DNA of 64,000 nt. It comes from Thysanoteuthis rhombus. Its lineage: Eukaryota > Mollusca > Cephalopoda > Oegopsida > Thysanoteuthidae. Each line of letters starts with the position of its first letter. Position 1 is the first letter of the stretch. The DNA lies in the NCBI GenBank assembly GCA_963457665.1, contig OY735233.1, positions 43,986,892 to 44,050,891 of the forward strand, read 5' to 3'. The notes under the pieces are model-generated. The model searched no databases and had not been told where the DNA came from. It worked only from the letters and a program-made list of their open reading frames with translations. The position numbers were made by a program, and so were the translations under genes. Positions 21,271 through 33,060 of this stretch are shown here, one piece after another.

Positions 21271-21717
21271 TTAGAAACCTTCACCCAAAACTGTCAAGAA
21301 AGGTTTCTTCAGTTTATAAGTGATTCTGCTTGCCCAGCTATCTATATTTGCGTCAGGCGTACGAGTAGCAACAATGGAATGAGAGGACTGAAAATCGAAA
21401 CATTTACTCCTACGTGTAAATTTTTTTTTTTACACCCCCATGTTTTCCATGAGTTGTTCAATTTATGATGAGAGTTTATGCTACATTGATCCCTTATTTT
21501 GTGTCCGGTAGGGTTCACATTTGTTTTTTGTTTGTTTGTTTGTTTGTTTTTTTCTTAATTTTCTTTGATCTGGGTATTTTTAGGGATCACTCTCCAATGA
21601 AAGGCAAAAGGAGCATCGCTAGTCCCCCTTTTTCCCAATGTTTAATTGATTACTCCCAACACTATCAAAAGACGTCGGTCACGTGACGGTTTCTATTGAG
21701 TGACTAACCAGACCTGT
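21271..21717 (-). mobile_element. Family A copy 6, full length
   Basis: Left edge TTAGAAACCTTCACCCAAAA and right edge GAGTGACTAACCAGACCTG. This is one of the best copies for defining both ends. Confidence 0.85.
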
Positions 21718-21934
21718 TTCTCTTGATTCCTAAGAACGCACGATTTATGAAGTTAGTTAATATAATTAATGTTACTTGGGTGTCTTGGTCAAGATGATCG
21801 GAGCTTCAAGAGAATCTATCAATAATATGTAATATTTTCTATTAGTTCCTCTTTCGGAAATAATGAACTCTTCCACTTAAAGATAAGTCATCTATACGTT
21901 TTTTTTTCCTTTAAATTGTCTGACTCCTACAAAT

Positions 21935-22250
21935 GAGTTTTGACTTTATTTTCGTAAGTCACAACAATGACGGATGATAATGACTAGACCAGAAACCAGT
22001 GACGTCATGTACGAATTATAGTGACGAATTATAGTGACACAGTAACGTAGGCGAAAACTGATGACGAGTTCACTCCCATTTCTAGGGGCCAACGTAAGTC
22101 GATTTGTTTTTGCTTACGTTTGCAAATCCCATTTACAGGAACCTCTAATGAAGGAGCTGAAATGGTACACATAGTTTTGGAATGATATAGTACGGAGAAA
22201 TCAATTCTGTTTTGTTTATGTTTTAGATTTTAATGAAGCTTGGGAGTTCA
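21935..22250 (+). repeat. Family J copy 2
   Basis: Same blocks as copy 1, with a small tandem duplication of GAATTATAGTGAC near 22013-22038. Confidence 0.7.
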
Positions 22251-23635
22251 AGAGTCAAACCTGTTTTATATTCATTTTCGAAGAAGTATGTAATTTTATA
22301 CTCTTCGAAATAATAACCATTTTCTTCTGCATATTTTATGTCTGATAGTTTATAATACAACCGAGGGATTTCCACGGGTCTCATTAGTAATTCTACTAAT
22401 TGATAGGTTTGAATTTTAAACCGCCTAAACAGAATATTCAAAACCACCTGGAAAGTATTTTGAAAGAAACCCTGGAGATATTTTTCCAAACGCCATTTTT
22501 TTTTAGAATGTCATGTTGACTATAAACGAAGAGCTGGTTTGTAATAGACCAAGTGTTTTTTTTTCTTCTTGGTTGAACGAAAGATTGATTAATGGAGAAA
22601 GAAGAAAGAGAAAAAAAAAACATTGAAAGATTTCCAAGAAAAGAAAAGAAAAAAAAAATCTGTTTGATAGAAAACGTCTGGAACTCAAAACAGACGGCCG
22701 ACAAAAATCGTGAAATTGAGTTATAGTTATTTGTTTTCTGGATTTTACATAAAACATTCGCACAACATTAAATCCTGCATATCATCGGCATTTGTTTCTT
22801 TTTTCTTTTCACCTCAACCAACGAAGTTGGAAGAAGTGTACTGGGTGTCCCGAAAAACATACAGATACTCTTACAAAGATTTAATTAGAGTTTCAGAAAA
22901 GGAACACACATATGTATATAAATATATATCTATGTATAACGACGTAGAAGAATTAACTTTGAGGTTAGTGGAAAAAAATTGTCCAATTCTTCGAAGAAAG
23001 TTTTTTTACCGTATGATTAGCATTCTCAAAGATGGTGTCGTAAGTTGGTTTGCATACAGTCTGAAATTAAAACTGACACAACGGATTTAATATTCACGTA
23101 GGTGAACATTCAATAGAAATGATACGAACAGCGAGTGACGTCTGTGGTTATACTTGATGTTATACTAATCCCTCATCGTTAAATACTTGGGGGGGGGAGT
23201 TAACCCACGAAAGTAAATCCTGTTTCAAAAAATAAAATAATATCAATATACAATACACGTAATATCTTATATAAAACTGATGATCCCAACAACAGACAAT
23301 TTATGCATTGTACCATAACAACGACGAACATGTAAAATAGGAAAAAAAAATAAACACTGAAGAAAATTACATAAATTGCATTGACAGATATTGGGAAATA
23401 AGTGTCTGAAGAGACACAAAAACATTTTCCAAATATATTTTCAGTGTTTAGAGTTCAAAGCAGGAACGCTTCCTAGCCAATGTATGTATATATGGGATTA
23501 GAAAGGACAATATTGGAAGCCTTGTTAGAAATGAAAGTCGGTATTCCAACGTTTCGTTCATACGTGAACTTTCTCAAAGAAAAACAACAGAGAAAAAAAA
23601 AGAAACAATTTTTTAAAAGTAAAATTTGTATTTCA
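22251..23635. other. Unassigned AT-rich stretch
   Basis: Holds several open frames of 70-126 codons (the longest at 22710-23090, plus) rich in F, S, Y and K codons typical of AT-rich non-coding DNA. Near 22842 lies CTGGGTGTCCCGAAAAACAT, which resembles a mariner terminus, but no partner end was found. No gene called. Confidence 0.4.
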
Positions 23636-23639
23636 GGTA

Positions 23640-23960
23640 GGTAAGGATCCAGGAATTCAGCACGCCTACATCCTACTTATATGTCTGCTCAATATCTCCA
23701 AAAATTAAAAATGAATTTCAATGGAATTTTCTGGAAGGGATGGCCACGGGCTAAAAAGAATCGATCACATTTTAGGACAGATCCAGAAATCTTTTTCATT
23801 TTTTCTGTATATTCATGTATTCACTCATATTTGTCCACCCAATATCTCTGAAAGTTCTCAATGAATTTCTATGACATGTTGTGAAAAGTTGGCCACGGTC
23901 CAAAGAAGAATTTATTGAATGAGGGGATGGATCCAGGAATTAGAAGATATTTTTCATACA
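23640..23960 (+). repeat. Two-copy tandem duplication, ~170-bp period
   Basis: CAATATCTCCAAAAATT with TGGCCACGGGCTAAAAAG (near 23690-23755) recurs as CAATATCTCTGAAAGTT with TGGCCACGGTCCAAAGAAG (near 23860-23910). Both lie beside GGATCCAGGAATT. Non-coding. Confidence 0.55.
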
Positions 23961-24112
23961 TTAAGATGAGGTAAACACTTGTCCGAAATAGGGAAAATCG
24001 AAACCCAGTTAGCCCCCTAAATCATCGCTATATATTAACTGATCTTCATCCAGTTTTTAGTTTAATGTGTGACATTGGCAGGCGCTCTCTGAGTGTTTTT
24101 TTTAGTTGTATC

Positions 24113-24540
24113 TATTGAAATTGTCAATCAACTCTGTTACCAAAACCGTCACCAAAATTGTCAAAATAAGTTTTTTCAGTTTATAAGTCAGTCTGGCTGG
24201 ATGGATGAATGGACGACTATGAATGTGTTTCTGTCTTCACCAATATGTTCAAAAAACAATCACTCCTTAGTTTATTATGTTTACATAAAACAGTTTGTTT
24301 TATGATAACCACCATCTAGATTTTTAGTGGAGGTTCAATATTCATTGTGAGTTTATGCTAAATTGGTCTCTGAGATTTTGCCCGTCTGCATTCACACGTT
24401 TTTTGTTGTTTTTTTTAAAAATTCGGTATCTTTTAGTGATCACCGCCCAACAAAAAACAAGGGAAGTGACTTATTCATTGATCACCCCTTTTTCTGATTA
24501 ATCACCCAAATACAACATGCTGCCCCAAAACACTGAAGAT
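24113..24540 (-). mobile_element. Family A copy 7, lacking the CAGGTCTGG end
   Basis: Diverged inverted copy. It includes GTGATCACCGCCCAACAAAA and stops near CAACATGCTGCCCCAAAACA. Confidence 0.7.
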
Positions 24541-24549
24541 GCCTACCTA

Positions 24550-24900
24550 CTTTGAAGAGCAGCATTTGGAAACCTGTTCTTTACTTAGGGTCGAACACGG
24601 ACCTCTCAATCTATGGAGAACACTCCCAGCTATGGAACAGTTCCGTTAATATTGACAATTACTAATTGTTCAGTGAGGCACAAGGCTAAATAGGGATAGA
24701 ATGATTGTGGTGCACTGATCTCTGAAATACTTTGAAAATCAGCATTCGGAACTCTGGTTTGGTTTCTGACACCGGCTGGAAATACCCAGCTCACGGAGAA
24801 GGCCCGAAGCGGGATAGGATTAAGCTTTGTTCAGAGTGACAGATCGGGTTTACGGTCGGTTTTGCCACAGATTGGCTTCGGAAATACGTCTCCCATCTAC
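24550..24900. repeat. Imperfect two-unit duplication
   Basis: ACTTTGAAGAGCAGCATTTG near 24549 and ACTTTGAAAATCAGCATTCG near 24729 head two units with a period of about 180 bp. The second unit contains GC-richer sequence near 24775-24850. SINE-like origin is possible but no A and B boxes were secured. Confidence 0.4.
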
Positions 24901-25060
24901 GACACCACGGCTATGATTGAAACTTATGCACTTTTTTTAAGGCTCAAGATCAGCAGTGGCTGTCGTAGTTGACGATTTAAATTTTTTGCTCGAAAACACT
25001 TTAGCTTGATATCAGTGGCAGCTGTTGACGTTGACGATTTAATTTTTATAGTCTTTGATT
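24900..25060 (+). repeat. Family K copy 1
   Basis: Matches 55800-56050: CCATCTACGAC.CCACGGCTA-like, GATCAGCAGTGGCTGTCGTA and TTGACGATTTAA, with an internal unit of about 75 bp repeated. Confidence 0.6.
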
Positions 25061-25129
25061 CTAATTACAAGTTTTGTTCAGACAATTCGGAAAGGAGAAA
25101 TTCGTTTTTTTATGTTTTGGAAAAAAAGA

Positions 25130-25360
25130 AGTTCTTTCCCTTTCGGGGGCTTCATTCAGACGGGTTTATTAATAACGTCTAGATTCTCCATAATCTACAT
25201 GTTTTTCTATATGTTTCTTTTACTCAAATTTTAGATGTTTTCCAGTGGAAAATGCAAGTGATGTCATTAATGGAATTTATTCTGACCATATTTATCCTTC
25301 GAAGGAATTCGAATTTCAACACTACGGTTGTTCCATTATTGACTGTGATGATGAGTCTTA
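25130..25360 (-). repeat. Family C copy 4
   Basis: Inverted copy ending CACTACGGTTGTTCCATTATT. Confidence 0.6.
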
Positions 25361-25724
25361 CTATCAGTCTAGTTGTAGGTATTCACTAATTCAGCTTAGT
25401 TTGACACGCAGTTGCACTTTTGAGACACCCAGTGAGAATCGAACCCATTAACAATCACTTATTGAACTACGGTGTTCACTAACATTTTGCGATAGGCGAT
25501 TTTTTTTCACAGAAAATGGCCCATATTGTTATCACTTTGTGGCAGTGTTTTTTTTTTCACAATAACCGGATGATGACATTAAGCAGAGTATATACACAGG
25601 AAGCTACTTATTGTGATCACTTTATATAATATGCTTTTGGGCCAAGAGATTTTGATGACAATGACCATTTGATAACATTATTCATGATCATAAAAAAACA
25701 GCTTCCTCCGTATTAATATTTGCG

Positions 25725-25884
25725 TGATCCAGACTAATTTATTTTATGAAAACACGGGAAGACGAAAATAAGAATTATTTCTTCTTTTTTTCTTTCAATA
25801 ACCGTCTTGGATTTTTCTTAGAGAGTTTTTTCAAAAAAGAAACCATTGATTGCTCCAACTCTTTTGATTGAAAGTGTATAGACG

Positions 25885-25942
<58 letters not shown>

Positions 25943-26115
25943 GATGAGACCTTTGATTAACAAAAGAACAGGAAAAATAATGTCTCTGTAGTGCTTATCT
26001 GAACAATGCAACATACCTTATAGAAAGAAAGTTGTGTATGTCTCCAGACAGTTTAGACAGCAAAATTATTGGATAGTCTGAACAGAAATTTGGCACACAA
26101 ATACGATGTCCATCC
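25725..26115 (+). repeat. Family L copy 1, carrying a TA/CA array
   Basis: Aligns with 29812-30155: CAGACTAATTTA, GACCTTTGATTAACAAAAGA and CCAGACAGTTTAGACAGCAA. It differs by a (TA)n(CA)n(TA)n array at 25886-25943 that the other copy lacks. 25440-25724 shows no gene. Confidence 0.7.
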
Positions 26116-26149
26116 GTAAGGTATTTAGTCATTCAATACAAACGAAAAC

Positions 26150-26577
26150 ATAGCTTACCTAGGGCAATGGTGTTTTAGTTCCTTCAAAGTACTGCCCTTT
26201 GCAACTCGCAAAATATTTCTCAACTATCTGTAAAGTCCTCTGTCGTGATCGTTATCAGCTAATCTCGTTCATAGTCTGAAATTCTTCGGGGTAGCCAAAT
26301 CTGGACAGCAGGGAAGGGGGCTGACAGATCTGGGAGATGCAGTATTTAAAAAAAAACAACAACATACGTGAGACGTTAAGAATTGTGAATGCGATGGTCA
26401 CACAGTACACAGATTCATTTGATTGCATCTCACTGCTGACCGAGTTACTCCACGGAAGAATGCCTGTTTATGCATCAGCAGCAAGGCCCCCTCTGATTCG
26501 TTGCCAGGTTACATCAACGCCACACAACCGGTTATCGAGATATACTAAATAAATACTTTCCGGACACACCTCGTATG
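26150..26577 (-). mobile_element. M2 mariner relic, deletion derivative
   Basis: The minus strand retains LQIVEKYFASCKGQYFEGTK, the degraded C-terminal signature, joined by deletion to the right end. The right terminus is ATACTTTCCGGACACACCTC. Frameshifted and catalytically empty. Confidence 0.65.
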
Positions 26578-26704
26578 TTTCAACCATAGGTATGCGATAG
26601 GCAGACTGTGATAGCCTCCAGCATTTGTAGAGTTAGATGCAGAAGATATCGCCATTATTTTGGAAGAATAGAAGTTATTTGTAGATAATTCTAAATTGAA
26701 TAGG

Positions 26705-26940
26705 ATTTTTTCACGAGGGAGAGTGCTGAAAAGTTCTTGACCTGACATGGTTCAGTCAATGGTATGGAACGATTGAAAAAAATAAGTGCAAGGATCCAGC
26801 AAATTGGCCCCTTACAATATAAACAAACAATTTTCCCAGCTAAATCGCTGAATTAACGCTCAGATTTTTCTGAAAGGGTCAGACTGAGGATATTTCCTTC
26901 TTGGTCGGACTGAGAACTTTTCAGCACCCTCCTGTGATGT
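26705..26940. mobile_element. Short MITE with inverted termini
   Basis: The left end GAGAGTGCTGAAAAGTTCTT and the right end (reverse complement GAGGGTGCTGAAAAGTTCTC) match over about 28 bp. The interior is about 180 bp and non-coding. The termini resemble those of mariner-derived MITEs. Confidence 0.6.
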
Positions 26941-27220
26941 CGGATTAATTCTGGGGATGTCACTTGGGGTAAAATATCTGATTCGAAGAGGTCCACTCTT
27001 CCAGGATGCCCCTTCCCATTGCACTAAAGGGAGAGTCCTGGAGGAACTACACAATTACATCCCTATCCACACGTGCGCGCTTTGGTCCCCACTTTAAACT
27101 CGCCCCCCGTGTCACATTCGACGGGGGTCCAATAAGTAACATACGATCTTATGGTTTCACCAAGATGTTGAAGTGTATTATCTTGAAGTTGTTGACGCAA
27201 AAAACATATCTGAATTTTTC
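26941..27220. other. Unassigned, locally GC-richer
   Basis: GC-richer than its surroundings, especially 27000-27130, with no clear splice-flanked frame or family match. Confidence 0.35.
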
Positions 27221-27224
27221 AAGG

Positions 27225-27440
27225 ACAACCACCCCTGGATAATTGCCCCCGAATAATTGCCACCGGATAATTGCCACCAGCAACTGTAAAACCAAAGTTA
27301 AAGTTTGTGGAAATGAATCGTTTTGCCGTGTTAATGATCAAACACACGGGGAAATTGTCCAGGTGGAAATTATCATTTATCTTCAATTGTCCCCTGGGGG
27401 CATTAGCTCCGGTGCCTATTGTCCCTATACACGTCTCAAT
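27225..27440. repeat. GGATAATTGCC-type repeat
   Basis: Three clustered words on the left (GGATAATTGCCCCCG, AATAATTGCCACC, GGATAATTGCCACCAGC) face diverged partners on the right (GGGGAAATTGTCCAGGTGG, CAATTGTCCCC, GGTGCCTATTGTCCC). It looks like an element of about 215 bp with iterated inverted ends. Confidence 0.5.
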
Positions 27441-29045
27441 GTTTCTCTAGGTTTCTGTTTTTCTTACATAATTTCACTTGTCAATGTCGGGTTTCCCATT
27501 TTGCAAAAGAAGTAAATGCTATGGGCCCTTCAATTTCAAGGGTCCGCGCTATATGCTTGCAAGCTATCAATTCAGATTCTATGATCCTGTATATCATCTA
27601 TTACTATAGTACTCTACTGCCTCCAACTTTCATGAATGACTCGGTGCTTGGGGTTAACGATTCCAGTTTATTTTCATAAATTAGAATTGTTATTTTAACA
27701 CTGTATCGATGTGATACTTGTACGATGCATAGATACGAAGTTATTTGAAACTGAAGTCATAACCACAACACAGTATTCGATACGAAAAGGCAATGCTATT
27801 ACTGAGATATCAAACATATTTGTTGTATTATCCGGCTATTTACATAGCAAATGGGAAAAAAACTTTACTATGCAATTAAAAAAATACGTCCCTGTATTTA
27901 TGAGTATTTATTTTCGAATTTACAACCCCTTTATAACATATATTTTGGCTTTACAACTATTGTAGCAAAGATGTAAGAGTGTTGGTCTTGAGGTCTCAGA
28001 AAGAATCCTGTGCCTCCTTCACTTGACTACACAGATAAAACCCCATTGGCACCACATCTGCGTCCGTCTGGTCAAAAATGGTCAGAAACATGAAACTCCT
28101 GGATCTTTCAATGTTTATATAATCATGGTTTACGATAAAATCTCACGCACCGCCAGGCCTTTACTGCTTGTAGGTAATAAAATATAGACTTTATATCAGC
28201 GTGTATGTCTAGTTAGGTTTACTAGCAAGGAAGAAGCTGGATAATTTCAAATTCTGACACCGCATAACGTCTATGATGACAAGAACCATAAGTTCAACGA
28301 TACATCCACCATCCACGGTAGAAGTAGCTGAAGGAGGAGGATGAAGAGCAAATATTCTTTCTTTGATTTAATTGATTAATTGATTCTCATATTTGCGATG
28401 TGAAATATTCTTCAATGATTATTTTCTTTGAAAATCGTAAATGGCCATTTTTGTCCATTTTTGGCTTATTTCTATTATGGCATCATTAGCAGCTATTAGA
28501 AAATACTGACATCATACTTCTTTCCTTCCTATTTCCATTATTTAACAGACCGACCAAATAGCGCCAAATGGAGATGTGCGGACACATCTAAACATCGGTT
28601 TCTAACCTCAATTCTGCTTTCAACATTAGTATACATATCAGGATGGAATTAGTAAAATGACTTGACGTTGTTAAGCAAAAGATTTAAATAGTAAGTCACC
28701 AGTGAGAACCCATTAACAACGATTTTCTTGACTAATTCGTTCATTACCATTCTACGGCTGGTACTTTTTTATATCATCACACCGTGAAACGTGATTTTTG
28801 TTTCTGGGTGCTGAATGTTATTTTCTAATTGCCTAAGTGTAAAAAGTATAGAAAATGGTTAGTATTACCTTTAAGCTTTGCTTTTGTTGACAGGACAGTG
28901 ATATTCTTTTGTTATTGCTTTTCTCACTTTATGTGATTGAATCGTTCAAACTTGTCCGTGTGTCCGATAGAAAATAAGGAGATTTCAAATAATCACTATC
29001 TTGGTTGAAAGTTTGAAGGGGATGATTGACATTTTGGCCTTCACC
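27441..29045. other. Unassigned AT-rich stretch, 1.6 kb
   Basis: No exon, RNA gene or repeat match I can support. Open frames at 27419-27679 and 27711-27965 have no recognisable features. Confidence 0.45.
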
Positions 29046-29740
29046 CGAACTTCAGCTAAACAAATATAATGTACTACAAACATGTTGGGAACAAAGACAC
29101 AACGATTGGAATCGAATACGCAGAACTGAAGAAAGTGGACCATTACATCTACTTAGGACAGCGAGTCTCCATGAAGTCATTAGAAGAAGAAATAAAGCGA
29201 AAATTTACACAAGGTAAGCAAGTTTCCTGTAGAGCAACCTCGACTTTCGACAACAAGAAAACCCCACTAGTCCTAAAAAGAAGGGTATCCAATCAGTGTA
29301 TCCTACCGATAGTCACCCATGGAGCTGAAACATGGAACCTAACCAAAAGACTGACCTTCAAACTGAGAACCATGCAATTTGCACATGAAAGAATCATGCT
29401 CAATATTACATGGAGAGATCATAAGACAGCAAAGTATATTAAAAGAAAAAAACAGGAGTCCGAAATATCATAAAAACAGTTAGAAAACTCAAATGGCAAT
29501 GGGCTGGACATATTGAAAGAATATCAGACAAATGCTGGACACCACGACTCACAACAGGGTTCCTCAGAATTCCTTTGCGAAATTTTGGCCGACAGAAAGT
29601 AAGATGGCGTGACGAGCTAGATAAATTCAGAAAGTACTGGCTCTGCGATGCCCATGATAGAGAGGCCTAGCAAATTTTGGGAAAAGTGTGTGTCCAACGA
29701 CAGACGCTAAAGGGCTGCTGCTGCAGCTGCAGCATAGTCA
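29046..29740 (+). mobile_element. RTE-type LINE 3' portion (fragment e), longest open piece
   Basis: A 134-codon frame (29069-29473) reads VDHYIYLGQRVSMKSLEEE, then LKRRVSNQCILPIVTHGAET, RTMQFAHERIMLNITWRD and HKTAKYIKRKKQ. This is the segment following the reverse transcriptase domain of RTE elements. A second frame continues with the C-terminal DELDKFRKYWL. It ends GCTGCTGCTGCAGCTGCAGC. Being 5'-truncated just after the catalytic domain, it has no reverse transcriptase activity. Confidence 0.85.
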
Positions 29741-29811
29741 GAAAATCAGAAAATAACACTTATTGCCCAGGAACCAAAAGACAAAAATCGGTTTGAAATG
29801 CTGCACAGTGT

Positions 29812-30155
29812 TATTTGTGTGAATCAGACTAATTTACTCTTCAAAAAAACATGAAAAGACGAACATAAAATCCTTTTCTTTTTCGTAAATCCGTCTTGAT
29901 TTTTGCTTTGAGATTTTTTGAAAAAAGCCATTGATTGCTATAAGTCTTTTTGATTGAAGTCTATAGAGATGTAGATGTGACCTTTGATTAACAAAAGAAT
30001 GAGATAAAATGACGTCGCTGTACTGATTATCTTAACAATGTACATTGTAACTCTTAAAGAAAGAAAGTGGTTTGTGTCCAGACAGTTTAGACAGCAAAAT
30101 TGCTGACCGGACTGAGTTGAAATTTGTCATACAAATACATTTTTGACTATAGGAA
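29812..30155 (+). repeat. Family L copy 2
   Basis: Array-free copy. Where copy 1 has the TA/CA array this one reads TATAGAGATGTAGATGTGACC. Confidence 0.7.
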
Positions 30156-30219
30156 TGCGACAGCTTTATTTTGCTGTTTTCCTCGTCTTCTATATTACAT
30201 TAGCGTAATCCTGATTGGC

Positions 30220-30870
30220 CGATTGTTGTATGTATTTGCATCTTTCTCCTCTGGTCGAACAAAGAACTTCTGGTTACATGAACCGTAACTCCAGTTCATT
30301 ATGTGTCACTCACAGACGAATTCACTCTCATTCCACTTCGCCACGACTTCGACCTCTCCTTCCAGAACGAGGCTGGGCACAAAATACGATTTTGCACAGC
30401 AGCGAGACTTGAACTTCAAGGCTCATCAACTACCCGGCTGCACTCCTCCATTTATACACTTGGCACTCCGCCGAAATATTTGCAAGGACAGATTAATGGT
30501 TAGCATGTCTGCTTCACAAGCAGAAGGTCCCGAATCCGATTTCGGGTATGGGCGAAGAGTGCGGAGAACGCAGGGCAAGGTTCCCTTTGAACTTGGTAGC
30601 TAATTGAGTACACTCTGAAGGTGGAGGTATCCCTTCGGTTGCCTTGCTTCCTGCCAAGGGAGAGGTCATAAAAAAGTATACAGTACTAGTATCGACCAGA
30701 CTTGCAAGTATCACTAAGTTGATGCATGCAACATAAACCGGGAACTCGTCACCGGCTGTTTATACATCAATAGGAGTTTAATTTTGAGAGACGGGCGATT
30801 CACCTTTACTTCACCGAATAAGAAATGGTAGGAGATGACGTCACCGTAATAATGAAAGTACTCAACATAT
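30220..30870 (+). repeat. Repeat shared with 46800-47000, split by a SINE
   Basis: Left blocks CATGAACCGTAACTCCAGTT and TCATTATGTGTCACTCACA, and the right block GTAGGAGATGACGTCACC, match 46850-46990, where they are continuous. A TTTATACA word on each side of the insertion may be a target duplication. Confidence 0.5.
30480..30760 (+). mobile_element. tRNA-Val(CAC)-like SINE, copy 2
   Basis: The head reads GGTTAGCATGTCTGCTTCAC. The anticodon stem TCTGC/GCAGA encloses loop TTCACAA (anticodon CAC, valine), and a T arm follows with CCGAATCCGATTTCGGG. The body shares AGCTAATTGAGTACACTCT and GGTGGAGGTATCC with copy 1 at 3532-3867. Decayed but clearly the same family. Confidence 0.75.
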
Positions 30871-31359
30871 GAGCAGATCAAGATCGCATCAATTTGTTTT
30901 TGGAAAGAATAGTATCAATTTAACATCCGATTTTAATCAATAGACAGTCATTATCCGTCATGATATTGTTAGAGTTACCTGCCCTTTTGCCAGGCTTTAT
31001 TAGACGTTTAAACCAAAGTGAGTGCCCTTAGTGTGATCACTACAACGACCGGCCTTGTCCGGGCCTAACATGTCACAAGTTACTTGTCTCGGAGGTCTTT
31101 AAGGTTTTTGCGACATGAGAAAAAAGAAACAATAAATACCCAAAGTGGCACCACTCTCTACACCATACACTATTTTGCCCATAGCCGGAGGGGGTCAGAT
31201 TCATGCCTTACCCAAGGGCATTAGTGCCAGTCTGAGTTGAACTCAGCTCGCCAGGTCCATTTTCTGCGCTAATAACTCATCGGCAATTCCAATTTTAACT
31301 AAAAAATAAAGTTACCAGCCCATTTGCTGATCTCTGATGTACATGTAATTAGGATGAAA
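30871..31359. other. Unassigned, locally GC-richer
   Basis: Contains a small hairpin (CCGGCCTTGTCCGGGCC) and a TGAGTTGAACTCAGCTC palindrome near 31233. SINE-like texture but no family established. Confidence 0.35.
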
Positions 31360-31613
31360 CAGGCACAAACTAAAGGATCAATTTAGCATAAACTTACATT
31401 GTAAATTGAACACACTCTAAAAGCTTACTGGGGGTAATTTCAACCCCCCCAAAAGTTTTTCTAAACAAAATAAGGAATAAATGCATAAATTTTTGGCCCT
31501 CTAGCGCTATTAGTTCGGCCTGTACGCGTGATATATGCACAGCCGAACCAATTTGAAAACCAAAGACACCTATGTTGACAGTTTTGGAGAGAGTTTTGGT
31601 TGACGGTTTCTAA
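31360..31613 (+). mobile_element. Family A copy 8, left-truncated
   Basis: Starts within the GGATCAATTTAGCATAAACT block and ends TTGACGGTTTCTAA, immediately followed by the next copy. Confidence 0.8.
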
Positions 31614-32043
31614 CAGGTCTGGTTAGTCACTCAATAGAATTCTTCACATGATCAATGTCTCTTGATAGCATGCCGTGTTGGGGTAGATCAATTGACGAAA
31701 TTGGAAAAAAGCAAGTTACATTTCTCGCCTTTCGTTGGGCAGTGATCACTAAAAAAGTCTTAATGTCCAGAAATCAGGCGGAAACAAACAGAGGGATCAA
31801 TTAAGCATAAAATTACTTGTGTGTGTGTGTGTGTGTGAAAAGAACTGAAGAAAATTTTTTATTTGGTAGCCATAAAGAATAGGTGTTTAAATACTTCACC
31901 CGTGCAGCGTGTTCATGCGATACATAGCCAGTCTGTCTGTCAGCCAGTCAGTCAGTCATTCAGTCAGCCAGCCAGCCAGCCCACTTTAAAACTGAGAAAT
32001 ATCCTTGTTGACAGTCTTTGTGACAGTTGTGGTGGACGGTATA
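31614..32043 (+). mobile_element. Family A copy 9, head-to-tail with copy 8
   Basis: Starts CAGGTCTGGTTAGTCACTCA directly after the last base of copy 8. The junction helps define both family ends. It contains a short (TG)n at 31820-31838 and an enlarged CAGTCAGTCAGCCAGCCAGC run. Confidence 0.8.
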
Positions 32044-32099
32044 CATATTGAATAGGAGAGTCCATACGTATTTGTGCCATAGATTTTCGTATGTACATA

Positions 32100-32245
32100 A
32101 GACGTGTCAGGTTGGCTCAGTTGATAGGAGAACCGCCAACTGATCACTCGGTCATTGCTGGGGTAGGGAAATGCTAATTTCATATATTCTGACTGAAGAT
32201 GATTACTGCAACTCTTGTGATGTATAGTGATAAATAAAAAAAAAT
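32100..32245 (+). mobile_element. tRNA-like SINE with A-rich tail
   Basis: The head GTCAGGTTGGCTCAGTTGAT, then AGGAGAACCGCCAACTGATC, resembles the minus-strand copy at 17364. Its 3' end is an ATAAATAAAAAAAAATG tail. A degenerate duplicate follows at about 32265-32380. Confidence 0.5.
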
Positions 32246-32499
32246 GAATTTTTGTAGTTATGTGAGATTTATCAGTTAGGTGTCAATCATTAAGATACCA
32301 ATCACTTGAGGTTTCAAATCATGGTAGGGAAATGGTCATTCCATATATTAGTTGAACGTGACTAGACAGGCAAAAAGTGATGAGTTTACTCTCCGGGATT
32401 GGGCGAAGGATTGTTATTGTTGTTGTTGTTACGATTGAAGAACAAAATTAAATGCAGTTTGAAAATTATCGTGGCTACAGTAATGATAAATCTCTCTCT

Positions 32500-32530
32500 T
32501 TCCATCTCCCCCCCTCTCTCTCTCTCTCTG
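32500..32530. repeat. Short (CT)n tract
   Basis: CCCCCCTCTCTCTCTCTCTC-type pyrimidine run. Confidence 0.9.
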
Positions 32531-32560
32531 TCGTGCATGGTGATCTTCCTTTAATTAAAG

Positions 32561-33060
32561 CAGTGGTCGCTAATCTGGGCGACGCCGCCCACAAATGGGC
32601 AATTTAGGCTTTTAAGCGGCCCTTTTCGGCATGGATCTAAGTGGAGTATCTCTTCCACGGCATAGCCTGAGACACTGGTACTGACTCTTGCCTGCCGAAT
32701 GGACCGGAGATTGTCTGTTAGTGAGCATCAAAGACCGAGTGCACAGGTTCAATGCGTCAGCCAATGAGGGTACATTGAGGCTTCGCATTGCTACGCGCTT
32801 TGGGAGCCTTCGTCCTTGGACTCTCCCACTTTTACTCGGTCCAGCTGCAGGGGACCCATCACACTAAAAGGGACGGGCCAGGCTCGTCCTGACGCTTTCG
32901 TGACTGCAGTTGCTTCAAAGTCGCCTCGGCTTGAGCTATTCTTGATGGCTTGATCCATTTATCCCCACGTTAAGCCTTGACCTTGTGTCGCATTTTGCTC
33001 TGGTGGGAGAGTGAATAAATACAGGCTCATTGTTGGGTCGACAGGTCGGCTATCACTGTT
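32561..33060. mobile_element. Possible hAT-derived segment
   Basis: CAGTGGTCGCTAATCTGGGC at 32561 has the form of a hAT terminus, and the next 400 bp is distinctly GC-richer than its surroundings. A weak partner end (GGTCGGCTATCACTG, ending 33058) matches 10 of 15 positions, but no 8-bp target duplication was found. The second boundary is uncertain. Confidence 0.4.

Noticed and set aside
22842..22862. Mariner-like terminus CTGGGTGTCCCGAAAAACAT
   Set aside because: No partner terminus or transposase remnant was found within several kilobases.
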